Source: Vibrio tubiashii
GTDB lineage: Bacteria > Pseudomonadota > Gammaproteobacteria > Enterobacterales > Vibrionaceae
Length of the DNA stretch: 64,000 bases
Reading direction: 5' to 3'
Assembly (NCBI GenBank): GCA_000775715.1
Contig: JRWQ01000007.1
Span: forward strand, 372,001 to 436,000
Positions 16,929 through 25,059 of the stretch are shown here, one piece after another. The translations under genes and the position numbers were made by a program. Below the pieces are notes generated by a model. It saw only the letters and a list, made by a program, of their open reading frames with translations. It had not been told where the DNA came from and did no database searches. Numbering within the stretch: position 1 is the first letter of the stretch; every line of letters starts with the position of its first letter.

Positions 16929-17369
16929 ATGGATAAGTTTGATGAAAGAATATTGCAGGTGCTTAAAAGAAACGGAAGAATCTCTAATGTTGAGCTATCT
17001 GAGCAAGTTGGGCTTTCACCTTCTGCGACCTTAAGACGGGTACAAGAGCTTGAAAAAAGCCAACTGATCAAAGGCTACCGAGCGGTGCTAGACAATAATC
17101 AGCTAGGGGTTGGTTTTATCGCTTATGTCTCAATCGGACTCGCAAGCCACAGAAAGCAGGCGCAGCTTGAGTTTGAAGAGCATGTGCGCTTTGTCGACGA
17201 AGTCGTGGAGTGTCACAATATTACCGGAGCGAACGAATATCTCCTGCGGGTAGAAACCAAAGATTTGTCTAGCTACAAACGATTCCATGCAGATGTTTTG
17301 GGCGAATGCGCTCAAGTGCAATCCATTTCCACCATGGTCGTCATGGACTCACCAAAAGATGAGCGTTGA
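16929..17369 (+). CDS. Lrp/AsnC family transcriptional regulator
   Basis: A 146-residue feast/famine regulator. N-terminal winged HTH: MDKFDERILQVLKRNGRISN, then ELSEQVGLSPSATLRRVQEL (about 22-41). The C-terminal AsnC ligand/oligomer domain includes VVECHNITGANEYLLRVETK near 93-112. AAAGGTGAG precedes the ATG. Its position opposite the LysE exporter suggests it senses an amino acid and activates export. Confidence 0.9.
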   Translation: MDKFDERILQVLKRNGRISNVELSEQVGLSPSATLRRVQELEKSQLIKGYRAVLDNNQLGVGFIAYVSIGLASHRKQAQLEFEEHVRFVDEVVECHNITGANEYLLRVETKDLSSYKRFHADVLGECAQVQSISTMVVMDSPKDER

Positions 17370-17557
17370 GAACCATAAGCATGATTATATTGCATTGGTA
17401 TTAATTTAACTCACTGACTTTAATGTCATTTTATATATATTTAATCGACATTTAATCGTAATGGATTAGTAATCTAACCGTCATCCCGCGCATCTAACTT
17501 AACTTGCATCAACAGTTCGAGCATAGAAGCTCATTGTAAATGTAAAGGGTAAGTAAG

Positions 17558-18550
17558 ATGAATAAAGCAGTGGCAGCGTTAGCCGTTTCAGCAGCACTTG
17601 TATCGGGTTCTTCACTAGCGGCAACCGTTTATAAGGCTGGCGGTACAGAGCTCAAAGTCGGTGGTCGTGTCGAGTTCCGTGGCGACTTTATTGGTACAAG
17701 CAAAGGAAAAGAAATCCAAGGGACAATGGACGACAGCACGCGTGCTCGTCTAAATCTTAAAGGCAAATCTGAGATTACAGAGGGTATGTCTGCATTTGGT
17801 GTATACGAAGCAGAGCAAGATACCGGTAAAGATGAATTTGAAAACCGCTACATGTTTGCTGGTTTAGATTTCGATGGTCATGCATTCTCGTTTGGCCGCC
17901 AAGATATGGCGGCAGTGATCATCTCTGACCTAACCGATATTACCGAGTTCTCTGGTGTACAGCAGACGATCGACTCTGCAAGTGACAAAGAGGACAGTGT
18001 TATTGCATATCGCGGCGCGTTCGACGCGTTTACAGTAGAAGCTACATACCAGGCGAACAGCGCTAAAGACACAGATGGTTTCGGTATCTCTGGCCTATAC
18101 TCTGCACAGTTTGGTCTTGATGTTGGTTTGGCATACTCTGGCGCTGACCTGGGTAAAGGTGCTGGTAGCCAAAACCAAATTCTAGGCGGTCTTGGCTACA
18201 CGCTAGATGCATTGTACCTAGGTGCGACATACTCTGTGGGCGATTTAGATGACAAAGCAACAGGTACTGACAACAAAGAGTTCAAAGCGCTTGAGCTTGC
18301 AGTGAAATACAGCTTCACTAAACAGTTCTCAGCGGCGGTACTTTATACAAATCAAGAGAATAAAGCTGCTGATGGAACGAAAGCAGACGCGACCGATGGC
18401 GTAGAAGTGGCGGGCTACTATAAGTTCAACTCTAACTTCCGTACCTACGTTTCGTACTTCTCAAACGGTGTTGACACTACTACAGATGCCGATGGCTACA
18501 AGTTGACTGGTGAAGATACGCTTCGTCTAGGTGTACGTTACGATTTCTAA
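17558..18550 (+). CDS. Gram-negative general porin
   Basis: A 330-residue outer-membrane beta-barrel. A signal peptide is cleaved after about residue 22 (VSGSSLAA). Alternating strands start ELKVGGRVEFRGDFIG, and the periplasmic turn/strand SFGRQDMA and the RARLNLKG motif match the OmpU/OmpC-like porin family of vibrios. The last residue is phenylalanine (RLGVRYDF), the BAM recognition signal. AAAGGGTAAG precedes the ATG. It is monocistronic with a strong terminator. The substrate range is not deducible. Confidence 0.9.
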   Translation: MNKAVAALAVSAALVSGSSLAATVYKAGGTELKVGGRVEFRGDFIGTSKGKEIQGTMDDSTRARLNLKGKSEITEGMSAFGVYEAEQDTGKDEFENRYMFAGLDFDGHAFSFGRQDMAAVIISDLTDITEFSGVQQTIDSASDKEDSVIAYRGAFDAFTVEATYQANSAKDTDGFGISGLYSAQFGLDVGLAYSGADLGKGAGSQNQILGGLGYTLDALYLGATYSVGDLDDKATGTDNKEFKALELAVKYSFTKQFSAAVLYTNQENKAADGTKADATDGVEVAGYYKFNSNFRTYVSYFSNGVDTTTDADGYKLTGEDTLRLGVRYDF

Positions 18551-18581
18551 TTTGCAGAATTGCCTGAAATTCTGTCCTTCC

Positions 18582-18606
18582 AGCCAAGCTTTTGCTTGGC
18601 TTTTTT
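18582..18606 (+). terminator. Porin terminator
   Basis: AGCCAAGC/GCTTGGCT with a 4-nt loop, followed by six to seven T: a strong intrinsic terminator 32 nt past the porin stop. Confidence 0.88.
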
Positions 18607-18816
18607 GTGTCTCAAACAGAGTTAAGATAGATAATTAAGAAATATGTAAATTTATGAGGGTTTATAAATTATTGGTTACAAAATATGTTTTATTTTTCAA
18701 TAATTTGCAGATTTAATATTCTAGACACGAATATGTGTGTACTCTAAAATCCCTGCTTTCGTTCCGGATTAACCCAGCGTCAAGGAAGAACTTAGCCACT
18801 TGATTGAGAAAGCAGA

Positions 18817-20448
18817 ATGCAACTATCACTAAAAAATATGTCTATTCGAACGCAGGTACTCTTGCCAGTTCTATTTACTATGATTGCGTTGTTCATCGCA
18901 TTGTGGATAACCAAATCAAAATTAGAAGCAGAGCAGGAGGTAATCAGTTCAAATACCCACTCACTCGTTTTCTATAAAGACACTCTAGCTAAAATTGATG
19001 ACCAAGTTTACCCATTAAGAATTAGCGCAGTATACGCAATCTATGACAGCTCTCGTCGCCAAGTGTTTTTAAGTGAGTTAAAAAGTGGTTTGTCGAAAAT
19101 TCAGCTTGATTTAGACATGATGGCGCGCCGCGACACGTTTAAAAACGAAGTCGCTTCTGTGCGAGATGCGATAGAGGATTATGTGGATTTCTCAAACAGG
19201 GCAGTAGAGCTGTTCACCAAGCGTGACAATGGCGGGCTCGTTACTGAACAAGAGTATAATCGTTTCATTGGTAATTACCGTGAAGCGGGCATTCGCATGG
19301 TGGGATCAATAAACAGCTTGTCGGCTAAAGTGAACAATTATGCAAGCCAAGCAATGGATGAAAGTGAGAAGCATAATGCCATGGTTAAGGACATTGCCAT
19401 GTATTCAGTGCTGACGGTTTTCGCTATTTCATTGGTTGTTGCTTGGATCTTATCAGGAATGATAGTGACACCTGTCTCTAAGCTTCAGCAGGTGATGCGG
19501 GAGTTAGCACAGGGGGATTTGTCTGTTCGCGCTGATGTTGACGGTGACAACGAAATCGCCACGCTAGGTAAAGATGTTAACCAAACCGCCGAACAGCTCC
19601 ACGGTACAGTGTTAGAGCTGAGTAGAATCAGTGAAGAGGTTGCCTCTGCATCCACTGAGCTAGCAGCGGTTATGACTCAGTCTCAAGCGAATGCACAGCA
19701 AGAACTTGCGGAAGTAGAGCAGGTCGCGTCAGCGGTAAATGAGCTATCAAGCACAGCGAACAACGTCAGCGAAAATGCACTAATGGCGGATTCAACTGCG
19801 CGTGAAGCCGATCAGCTTGCTAAATCTGGATTAGATATTTTTGAAGAGAGTAACCAGGCAAACTCGCAAATGGGCACTGCCCTAAACGAAGCCGCGGCGG
19901 TCGTTCTTTCACTGAAAGAGCAGTCAGAGCAGATTAACGATGTAATTGAAGTGATTCGTGGTGTTTCCGAGCAGACTAACCTGCTTGCGCTTAATGCCGC
20001 AATTGAAGCCGCACGCGCTGGTGAATCTGGCCGTGGATTTGCCGTGGTCGCAGACGAGGTTCGTATGCTGGCAGCGAGAACACAAGACTCTACTGGTGAA
20101 ATCCAGGCGATCATTGAAGAGTTACAGAGTCAATCTGTTCTGGCTAATGACAGTATGCAAGTTAGCTTAGATATGCTGGCGAAAAACAGCGAGCTTTCAT
20201 CTCAAGCAAACAGTGCTTTGCAGGGGATCACTGAGTCAGTCATCAGTATTAATGAAGCGAATACCCAAGTGGCGACCGCCGCAGAACAGCAGTCGCAAGT
20301 GACTCAAGATATCAACCGCAATGTAGTTAACATCTCTGAACTGGTTAATCAGAACGTATCAGGCATATGTCAAAGCGCGAGTGCTAGTTTAGAACTGTCT
20401 AAACTGGCAGAAAAGCAGAAGGCACAGCTTTCGTTCTTTAAACTCTAA
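18817..20448 (+). CDS. Methyl-accepting chemotaxis protein
   Basis: A 543-residue transmembrane chemoreceptor. TM1 at about 14-32, a periplasmic helical sensor to about 188 (no PAS or Cache signature seen; four-helix-bundle-like), TM2 at about 190-211, and HAMP to about 266. The cytoplasmic signalling domain has the conserved hairpin tip [19 protein letters not shown] near 388. No C-terminal CheR-tethering pentapeptide is present (ends LSFFKL). The ligand is unknown. It is a single gene ending at a terminator. Confidence 0.92.
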   Translation: MQLSLKNMSIRTQVLLPVLFTMIALFIALWITKSKLEAEQEVISSNTHSLVFYKDTLAKIDDQVYPLRISAVYAIYDSSRRQVFLSELKSGLSKIQLDLDMMARRDTFKNEVASVRDAIEDYVDFSNRAVELFTKRDNGGLVTEQEYNRFIGNYREAGIRMVGSINSLSAKVNNYASQAMDESEKHNAMVKDIAMYSVLTVFAISLVVAWILSGMIVTPVSKLQQVMRELAQGDLSVRADVDGDNEIATLGKDVNQTAEQLHGTVLELSRISEEVASASTELAAVMTQSQANAQQELAEVEQVASAVNELSSTANNVSENALMADSTAREADQLAKSGLDIFEESNQANSQMGTALNEAAAVVLSLKEQSEQINDVIEVIRGVSEQTNLLALNAAIEAARAGESGRGFAVVADEVRMLAARTQDSTGEIQAIIEELQSQSVLANDSMQVSLDMLAKNSELSSQANSALQGITESVISINEANTQVATAAEQQSQVTQDINRNVVNISELVNQNVSGICQSASASLELSKLAEKQKAQLSFFKL

Positions 20449-20465
20449 TCAAGAGTGAAATCCAT

Positions 20466-20493
20466 AGAAAGCAGTCTATTCAGGCTGCTTTTT
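20466..20493 (+). terminator. Terminator of the chemoreceptor gene
   Basis: AAAGCAG/CTGCTTT arms with a 10-nt loop and five T. Confidence 0.7.
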
Positions 20494-20623
20494 CTGTATT
20501 TGCGCTTAATAAACAGAAATTCTTGCGGTGAAATTTATCGAGAAATGAGAAGTGGATTACTCATCTGGATAAACGAATTGGCCAATTGACCATATGTTGG
20601 AAAGAAACCACAAGTAAAGGATT

Positions 20624-20639
20624 GCGCAAACGGTTTTCA
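20624..20639. promoter_or_regulatory. Weak PurR-like box upstream of guaC
   Basis: GCGCAAACGGTTTTCA resembles the E. coli PurR consensus core (GCAAACG-TTT), but several outer positions mismatch and it lies about 140 nt before the proposed -10. It is recorded because the downstream gene is in purine salvage; control by PurR is speculative. Confidence 0.2.
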
Positions 20640-20755
20640 AGTATAAGGCTAAGTGATTGTTTTGAAGAGGGAATGTGTCAAAAAGGTAAGAAAAGTAGTT
20701 ACTTAGATATGCAACTTAACCGAACTGTATCACAAAAAAATTGAAAATATCAGTC

Positions 20756-20783
20756 TTGCGAGAATTTATTCGCGACCTATAAT
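20756..20783 (+). promoter_or_regulatory. guaC: Sigma-70 promoter before guaC
   Basis: A TTGCGA -35 and a perfect TATAAT -10 (20778-20783) with a 16-bp spacer. Initiation would fall at about 20789-20791, right at the base of the first leader hairpin. The interval 20449-20755 otherwise shows no gene I can support. Confidence 0.65.
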
Positions 20784-20787
20784 GCTG

Positions 20788-20859
20788 AAAACCGGAGCGT
20801 CTGCCAACGCTCCGGTTTTTTTGTGTCCGAAACTCAGTAAAGCGTCTGCCAACGCTTAC
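20788..20859 (+). promoter_or_regulatory. guaC: guaC 5' leader: two hairpins with identical apex; first is an intrinsic terminator
   Basis: Hairpin 1 (20788-20822) has a 12-bp stem AAAACCGGAGCG, the loop TCTGCCAA and seven T, so it is a canonical intrinsic terminator. Hairpin 2 (20837-20859) repeats the same 16-mer AGCGTCTGCCAACGCT, extended by GTA/TAC, without a U-tract. The identical stem-top and loop at both sites suggests a common ligand, protein or loop-loop contact. Alternatively, hairpin 1 ends an upstream small RNA. I recognise no known riboswitch class. Confidence 0.7.
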
Positions 20860-20902
20860 CGAAAACGCACGACACGTAAATTTGCTTACAGGAAAATTTA
20901 TC

Positions 20903-21946
20903 ATGCGTATCGAACAAGAACTTAAGTTAGGCTTTAAAGATGTACTATTTCGCCCGAAGCGTTCTACTCTAAAAAGTCGTTCTCAAGTTGAATTAACCCG
21001 CGAGTTTACATTCAAGCATAGTGGTCGTCAATGGTCTGGCACACCAGTAATTGCAGCAAATATGGACTCAGTTGGTAGCTTCGCTATGGCGCAAGCATTG
21101 GCTGAGCACGGCGTTATGACAGCCGTACACAAGCACTATACAGTCGAGCAGTGGGCCGACTTCGTAAAATCAGCAGACAACGCAACGCTTAACAATGTGT
21201 TTGTCTCTACTGGTACATCAGATGCTGATTTCCAAAAAACCAAAGACATCATGGCACTTAGCGATGAGCTAATATTCATCTGTATTGATATCGCTAACGG
21301 TTACTCAGAGCATTTGGTTGAGTACGTAGAACGCGTTCGGGCAGCCTTCCCAGACAAAGTTATCTCCGCAGGTAACGTTGTAACGGGTGATATGTGTGAA
21401 GAGTTGATCCTTGCGGGTGCAGACATCGTGAAGGTGGGTATCGGTCCAGGTTCTGTATGTACCACACGCGTGAAAACGGGTGTTGGTTATCCACAACTTT
21501 CTGCAATCATCGAATGTGGTGACGCAGCACACGGTCTTGGCGGTGTGATTATCGGTGACGGTGGCTGTTCATGTGCAGGTGACGTAGCGAAAGCTTTCGG
21601 TGGGGGCGCAGACTTCGTAATGCTAGGCGGTATGCTAGCTGGCCACGAAGAGTCAGGCGGTGAACTTATCGAGCAAGACGGTAAAACCTTTATGAAGTTC
21701 TACGGCATGTCTTCTCAGTCGGCAATGGACAAGCACTCAGGTGGTGTAGCCAAGTACCGCGCAGCGGAAGGTAAAACCGTACTATTGCCATTCCGTGGCA
21801 GCGTTCACGGAACTATCTCAGACATCCTTGGTGGTGTTCGTTCAACTTGTACATATGTAGGCGCAGCAAAGCTTAAAGAGTTAACTAAGCGTACGACTTT
21901 TATCCGCGTACAAGAGCAAGAGAACAACGTGTTCGGCAAAGAGTAA
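20903..21946 (+). CDS. guaC: GMP reductase
   Basis: A 347-residue GMP reductase, exactly the length of E. coli GuaC. It converts GMP to IMP with NADPH, linking guanine to adenine nucleotide pools. Start [20 protein letters not shown] is homologous from residue 1, so I use the ATG at 20903, not the frame opening at 20882. The catalytic cysteine is in [20 protein letters not shown] near 186. KYRAAEGKT and [12 protein letters not shown] near the end match the family. It is monocistronic, with a structured leader and a strong terminator. Expression is probably controlled through the leader. Confidence 0.97.
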   Translation: MRIEQELKLGFKDVLFRPKRSTLKSRSQVELTREFTFKHSGRQWSGTPVIAANMDSVGSFAMAQALAEHGVMTAVHKHYTVEQWADFVKSADNATLNNVFVSTGTSDADFQKTKDIMALSDELIFICIDIANGYSEHLVEYVERVRAAFPDKVISAGNVVTGDMCEELILAGADIVKVGIGPGSVCTTRVKTGVGYPQLSAIIECGDAAHGLGGVIIGDGGCSCAGDVAKAFGGGADFVMLGGMLAGHEESGGELIEQDGKTFMKFYGMSSQSAMDKHSGGVAKYRAAEGKTVLLPFRGSVHGTISDILGGVRSTCTYVGAAKLKELTKRTTFIRVQEQENNVFGKE

Positions 21947-21973
21947 TCACGTGGTTGCTGATTGACTGAACTG

Positions 21974-22002
21974 AAAAGAGCCGCATTTGCGGCTCTTTTT
22001 TT
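21974..22002 (+). terminator. guaC terminator
   Basis: AAAAGAGCCGCA/TGCGGCTCTTTTTTT: a perfect stem with a 2-nt apex and a long T run. Confidence 0.9.
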
Positions 22003-22149
22003 GCCTGTGTATTGCAACTCTGTAATCATAATACGGTGCTATGTGTAATTGTAAGTGATTGACTTGCTGAATATTTAACTGTCAAAGGACAATCATCAAT
22101 AAGTTTGATAGGGTTGAAGAATGAGACCATTGTTAGGGATCAAAGTTTG

Positions 22150-22692
22150 ATGTTATCGGTTATTGTTCATTGTTTATTATTAGCATTTACGTATCTTATT
22201 CTCGCAGATTTAAATTTTGGCATTACACATAGTTATTTATATTCAGCGCTAACAATGATGATGTCGGCACTGTTAGTGTATGGTGTTGCGTTTTACTGTT
22301 CTCTGGGTCAGAAGCTCCAAGAGACACGCGAAATAGACGCGGGGGAGTTCAAGTTTTACCGGTCTAAGAAGCCGTGGGGCGAGAATCTTTTGAGGAGTAA
22401 TGGGGTATTTTTAGTCTGGATGTTGACTATTGGTTTGTTGTCAGTGTCTGACCGCTATTTTGACCGAAATGAAACGATCATCCCGAACCTAGAAGTTGTT
22501 GAATCGGGAACGACGTCAATAGGTAGAGGTAAAGGGGCCTACGTAGTTGTGAAAGATAAAGGTCGGCTGGTTAAATGTCGTGGTTACTTCAACCTTCTCC
22601 TAGAACGAGATCAAAGGCTAGTCGCTGACCTTATATATTCTAATACCTTGATAGGATTTGAGAAAACCGATTGCAAGGTTAAGCGACGTTAG
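22150..22692 (+). CDS. Hypothetical membrane protein
   Basis: A 180-residue protein of unknown function. Three hydrophobic segments are visible: LSVIVHCLLLAFTYLILADL (about 2-21), a second at about 30-53, and NGVFLVWMLTIGLLSVSD (about 84-101). A soluble C-terminal domain of about 75 residues follows, containing GRGKGAYVVVKDKGRLVKCR. I start at the ATG 22150 (AGGGA ten bases upstream); the frame extends to a TTG at 22105. No close neighbours share its strand tightly, and I cannot name a family. Confidence 0.65.
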   Translation: MLSVIVHCLLLAFTYLILADLNFGITHSYLYSALTMMMSALLVYGVAFYCSLGQKLQETREIDAGEFKFYRSKKPWGENLLRSNGVFLVWMLTIGLLSVSDRYFDRNETIIPNLEVVESGTTSIGRGKGAYVVVKDKGRLVKCRGYFNLLLERDQRLVADLIYSNTLIGFEKTDCKVKRR

Positions 22693-22900
22693 TTTTCTAA
22701 AATTTAGCGTCTCGACCGCTTTCTTTCTATGCCTCAATAATCAAAGCGCTCTTAAGCTACTGTTTATTAACTTACGTCCACTCCGTTGATGTTGCTCAAA
22801 CATTAACCGTTATTGCTATGAAATAAGTCACATTAAAGTTGTGGAATTTGATGCATGCTATTCCTATCTTCATTGAAAATTGAAGTTGGTCTTTATGCAT

Positions 22901-22996
22901 AGAGCGATCCGCAAAATGACATGGAAGCTGAGTAGGCGGTGAACCCGCCACTCTGTAGCTTATTACGTTCCGTCACTCATTTTGCAAGGAGGCTCT
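22901..22996 (+). promoter_or_regulatory. Structured leader sequestering the ribosome-binding site of the EF-G paralogue
   Basis: The 96 nt before the ATG fold into one long arm. AGAGC (22901-22905) pairs with GCTCT (22992-22996), TCC (22908-22910) with GGA of the Shine-Dalgarno (22988-22990), and GCAAAATGA (22911-22919) with TCATTTTGC (22977-22985). Inside are ATGGAA/TTCCGT with one G-U, GCT/AGC, GAGT/ACTC and GGCGG/CCGCC with a TGAAC loop. As drawn the fold hides AAGGAGG completely, so the default state should be translation-off. It matches no riboswitch consensus that I recognise. Confidence 0.7.
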
Positions 22997-25009
22997 ATGC
23001 CTATCAATAAGATTCGAAATATCGCATTTGTTGGTCAAACGGGTACTGGCAAAACCACTTTAATCGAAAAGCTTCTCCATTCCTGTCAAGCGACCAGAAC
23101 CCTAGGAAGGGTTGAGAAAGGCGATACGATTACCGATTTCGATGCTCAGTCGATTCAGTATCAACACAGTATTGAAGCGACGCCTGTAGCTATGTGCTAT
23201 GAAAAGCATCGCCTCAATATTATCGACACTCCGGGGCAAAACGAGTTGCTCGGTCGGGCGTTAAGTGTCTTCCCCGCAGTAGAAACCTCAGCCCTTATTA
23301 TTGACCCCCAGCAGCCTATCACTCAAACCTCACAACGTTTATTTGCTTTTGCTCAAGAACAGAAGAAATGCCAGATGATCATCATCAATAAGCTAGATAT
23401 TGGTGTGGAAAAGTTGAGCCAAGTACTCGATGATATCGCAGACAAGTTTGGTGGTTACTGCTTACCCATTAACTTGCCGACGAGAGATGGAAAGTCGGTT
23501 GTTGATTGTTTCTTTGAGCCAGATACTAACGCGGATACGCTAATTGCAGATGTTGATGCTGCTCATGAAACCTTGATAGATCAGGTAATTGAGGTGGATG
23601 AGGAGTTAATGGCGCTTTATTTGGAGCAAGGCTCAGAGCTGACGCCGCAACAGCTACATGATCCGTTTGAAGAGGCGCTAAGAACCGGGCACATCATCCC
23701 TATTTGTTTTGTATCGGCTGAGACTGGGGCCGGGGTAGAGCTGTTGCTGAAAACGCTGTCTGAAATAATGCCGATGCCAAATGAAGGAAATCCGCCTCTG
23801 CTTGAGAAAAACGGTCACAAAATCAAAGTGAACTGTGAAACTTTGGAGCATACCGTCGCGCACGTATATAAGGTCAGTGTCGACCCATATATGGGTAAAC
23901 TGGCTTATGTACGAGTGTTCCAAGGTGAGATCAATGCGGGTAGCCAATTGTATGTTGGCGAGAGTAATAAAGCATTTAAAGTAGGGCACCTATATCAACT
24001 GCAGGGTAAAGAGCGTAGCGAAATCCATCAGGCTTTAGCAGGTGACTTCTGTGTGCTAGCGAAAGTGGATGAATTGGAGTTTGATTCGATTTTGCATGAC
24101 TCCCACGATGAAGATGGTGTTGAACTGAAAACACTTAACTTCCCGCAGCCAATGTACTCGCTGTGCTTGAAACCAATTAAACGTGGCGATGAGCAGAAAC
24201 TCAGTGATGTGCTTAATAAGATTGCCAGCGAAGACCCTTCGTTGCGAATTGAGCATAGAGCGCGAACTAACGAAACCATTATTAGCGGTCAAGGAGAGTT
24301 CCACCTTAAAGTGACGTTAGAGAAGATGGAGTCAGTCTACAAACTTGAAGTGGAAACCAGTCAACCGAGCGTGGAATATTTTGAAACTATTACTAAACCT
24401 GCTGACGCTCAGTATCGTCACAAGAAACAAAGTGGCGGAGCAGGTCAGTTCGGTGAGGTACATTTGAAAGTGGCTCCACTTGAGCGCGGGTCAGGCTTTA
24501 AGTTTATTAATAAGGTTGTTGGTGGCGCAATTCCAACTTCGCTGATTCCGGCAGTTGAAAAGGGAATTAAGCAAGCGCTAGAAGAGGGGGCTATTTCCGG
24601 TAATCCGATCAAAGACATCGAAGTGACTGTTTATGACGGTAAGTTCCACTCGGTGGATTCAAAAGAGATTGCGTTTGTGATCGCAGGTAAAAAAGCCTTC
24701 TTAAAAGCGGTCGAAGAAGCAGGGCCTATTGTGCTTGAGCCGATCGTACAGATGGAGCTTGCGATTCCAACGCAATATGTGGGCGATGTGTCGGGAGACC
24801 TATCAGGCAATCGAGGATTAATTGAAGGTACAGAGCAGATTGATGCGAATTATACGTTGCTGCAAGCTAAATCGCCTATTAACGAGCTGCAAGATTACGC
24901 GAGAAGGTTGCGCTCGATTACTGGTGGCGAAGGCAGCTTTAATATGAGCTTAAGTCACTACGAACCCGCACCACCAAGCGTGCAAAAACAGGTGTGTGAG
25001 CAAGATTAG
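22997..25009 (+). CDS. Elongation factor G paralogue (EF-G-like GTPase)
   Basis: A 670-residue translational GTPase of the EF-G-like type, smaller than canonical EF-G (about 700). G1 is FVGQTGTGKTTLIEKL (about 11-26), G3 is IIDTPGQNELL near 75, and G4 is INKLD near 131. Domain IV shows GGAIPTSLIPAVEKGIKQAL, and then VYDGKFHSVDSKEIAF, frequent in EF-G2-type proteins. The G3 histidine used for GTP hydrolysis in EF-G/EF-Tu is glutamine here, so activity or partner may differ. The start at the ATG 22997 follows a perfect AAGGAGG that is buried in a leader hairpin. A role in ribosome recycling or stress translation is possible but unproven. Confidence 0.9.
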   Translation: MPINKIRNIAFVGQTGTGKTTLIEKLLHSCQATRTLGRVEKGDTITDFDAQSIQYQHSIEATPVAMCYEKHRLNIIDTPGQNELLGRALSVFPAVETSALIIDPQQPITQTSQRLFAFAQEQKKCQMIIINKLDIGVEKLSQVLDDIADKFGGYCLPINLPTRDGKSVVDCFFEPDTNADTLIADVDAAHETLIDQVIEVDEELMALYLEQGSELTPQQLHDPFEEALRTGHIIPICFVSAETGAGVELLLKTLSEIMPMPNEGNPPLLEKNGHKIKVNCETLEHTVAHVYKVSVDPYMGKLAYVRVFQGEINAGSQLYVGESNKAFKVGHLYQLQGKERSEIHQALAGDFCVLAKVDELEFDSILHDSHDEDGVELKTLNFPQPMYSLCLKPIKRGDEQKLSDVLNKIASEDPSLRIEHRARTNETIISGQGEFHLKVTLEKMESVYKLEVETSQPSVEYFETITKPADAQYRHKKQSGGAGQFGEVHLKVAPLERGSGFKFINKVVGGAIPTSLIPAVEKGIKQALEEGAISGNPIKDIEVTVYDGKFHSVDSKEIAFVIAGKKAFLKAVEEAGPIVLEPIVQMELAIPTQYVGDVSGDLSGNRGLIEGTEQIDANYTLLQAKSPINELQDYARRLRSITGGEGSFNMSLSHYEPAPPSVQKQVCEQD

Positions 25010-25034
25010 TTGCTCACAGCAATGTTCGTAAATT

Positions 25035-25058
25035 AAAAAGCCGCATCTGCGGCTTTTT
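25035..25058. terminator. Bidirectional terminator between the EF-G paralogue and KAP gene
   Basis: AAAAAGCCGCA/TGCGGCTTTTT with a 2-nt apex. It serves both converging genes; the KAP stop codon begins 2 nt beyond it. Confidence 0.85.
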
Positions 25059-25059
25059 G

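Noticed and set aside
20788-20859. guaC leader as a classical purine riboswitch
   Set aside because: There is no three-way junction or conserved loop-loop sequences of the purine aptamer; only two simple hairpins.
22911-22985. Resemblance of GCCACTCTGT and GGTGAA in the EF-G-like leader to cobalamin-riboswitch motifs
   Set aside because: Only scattered short matches; the B12-box and overall architecture are missing and the downstream gene is unrelated to cobalamin.
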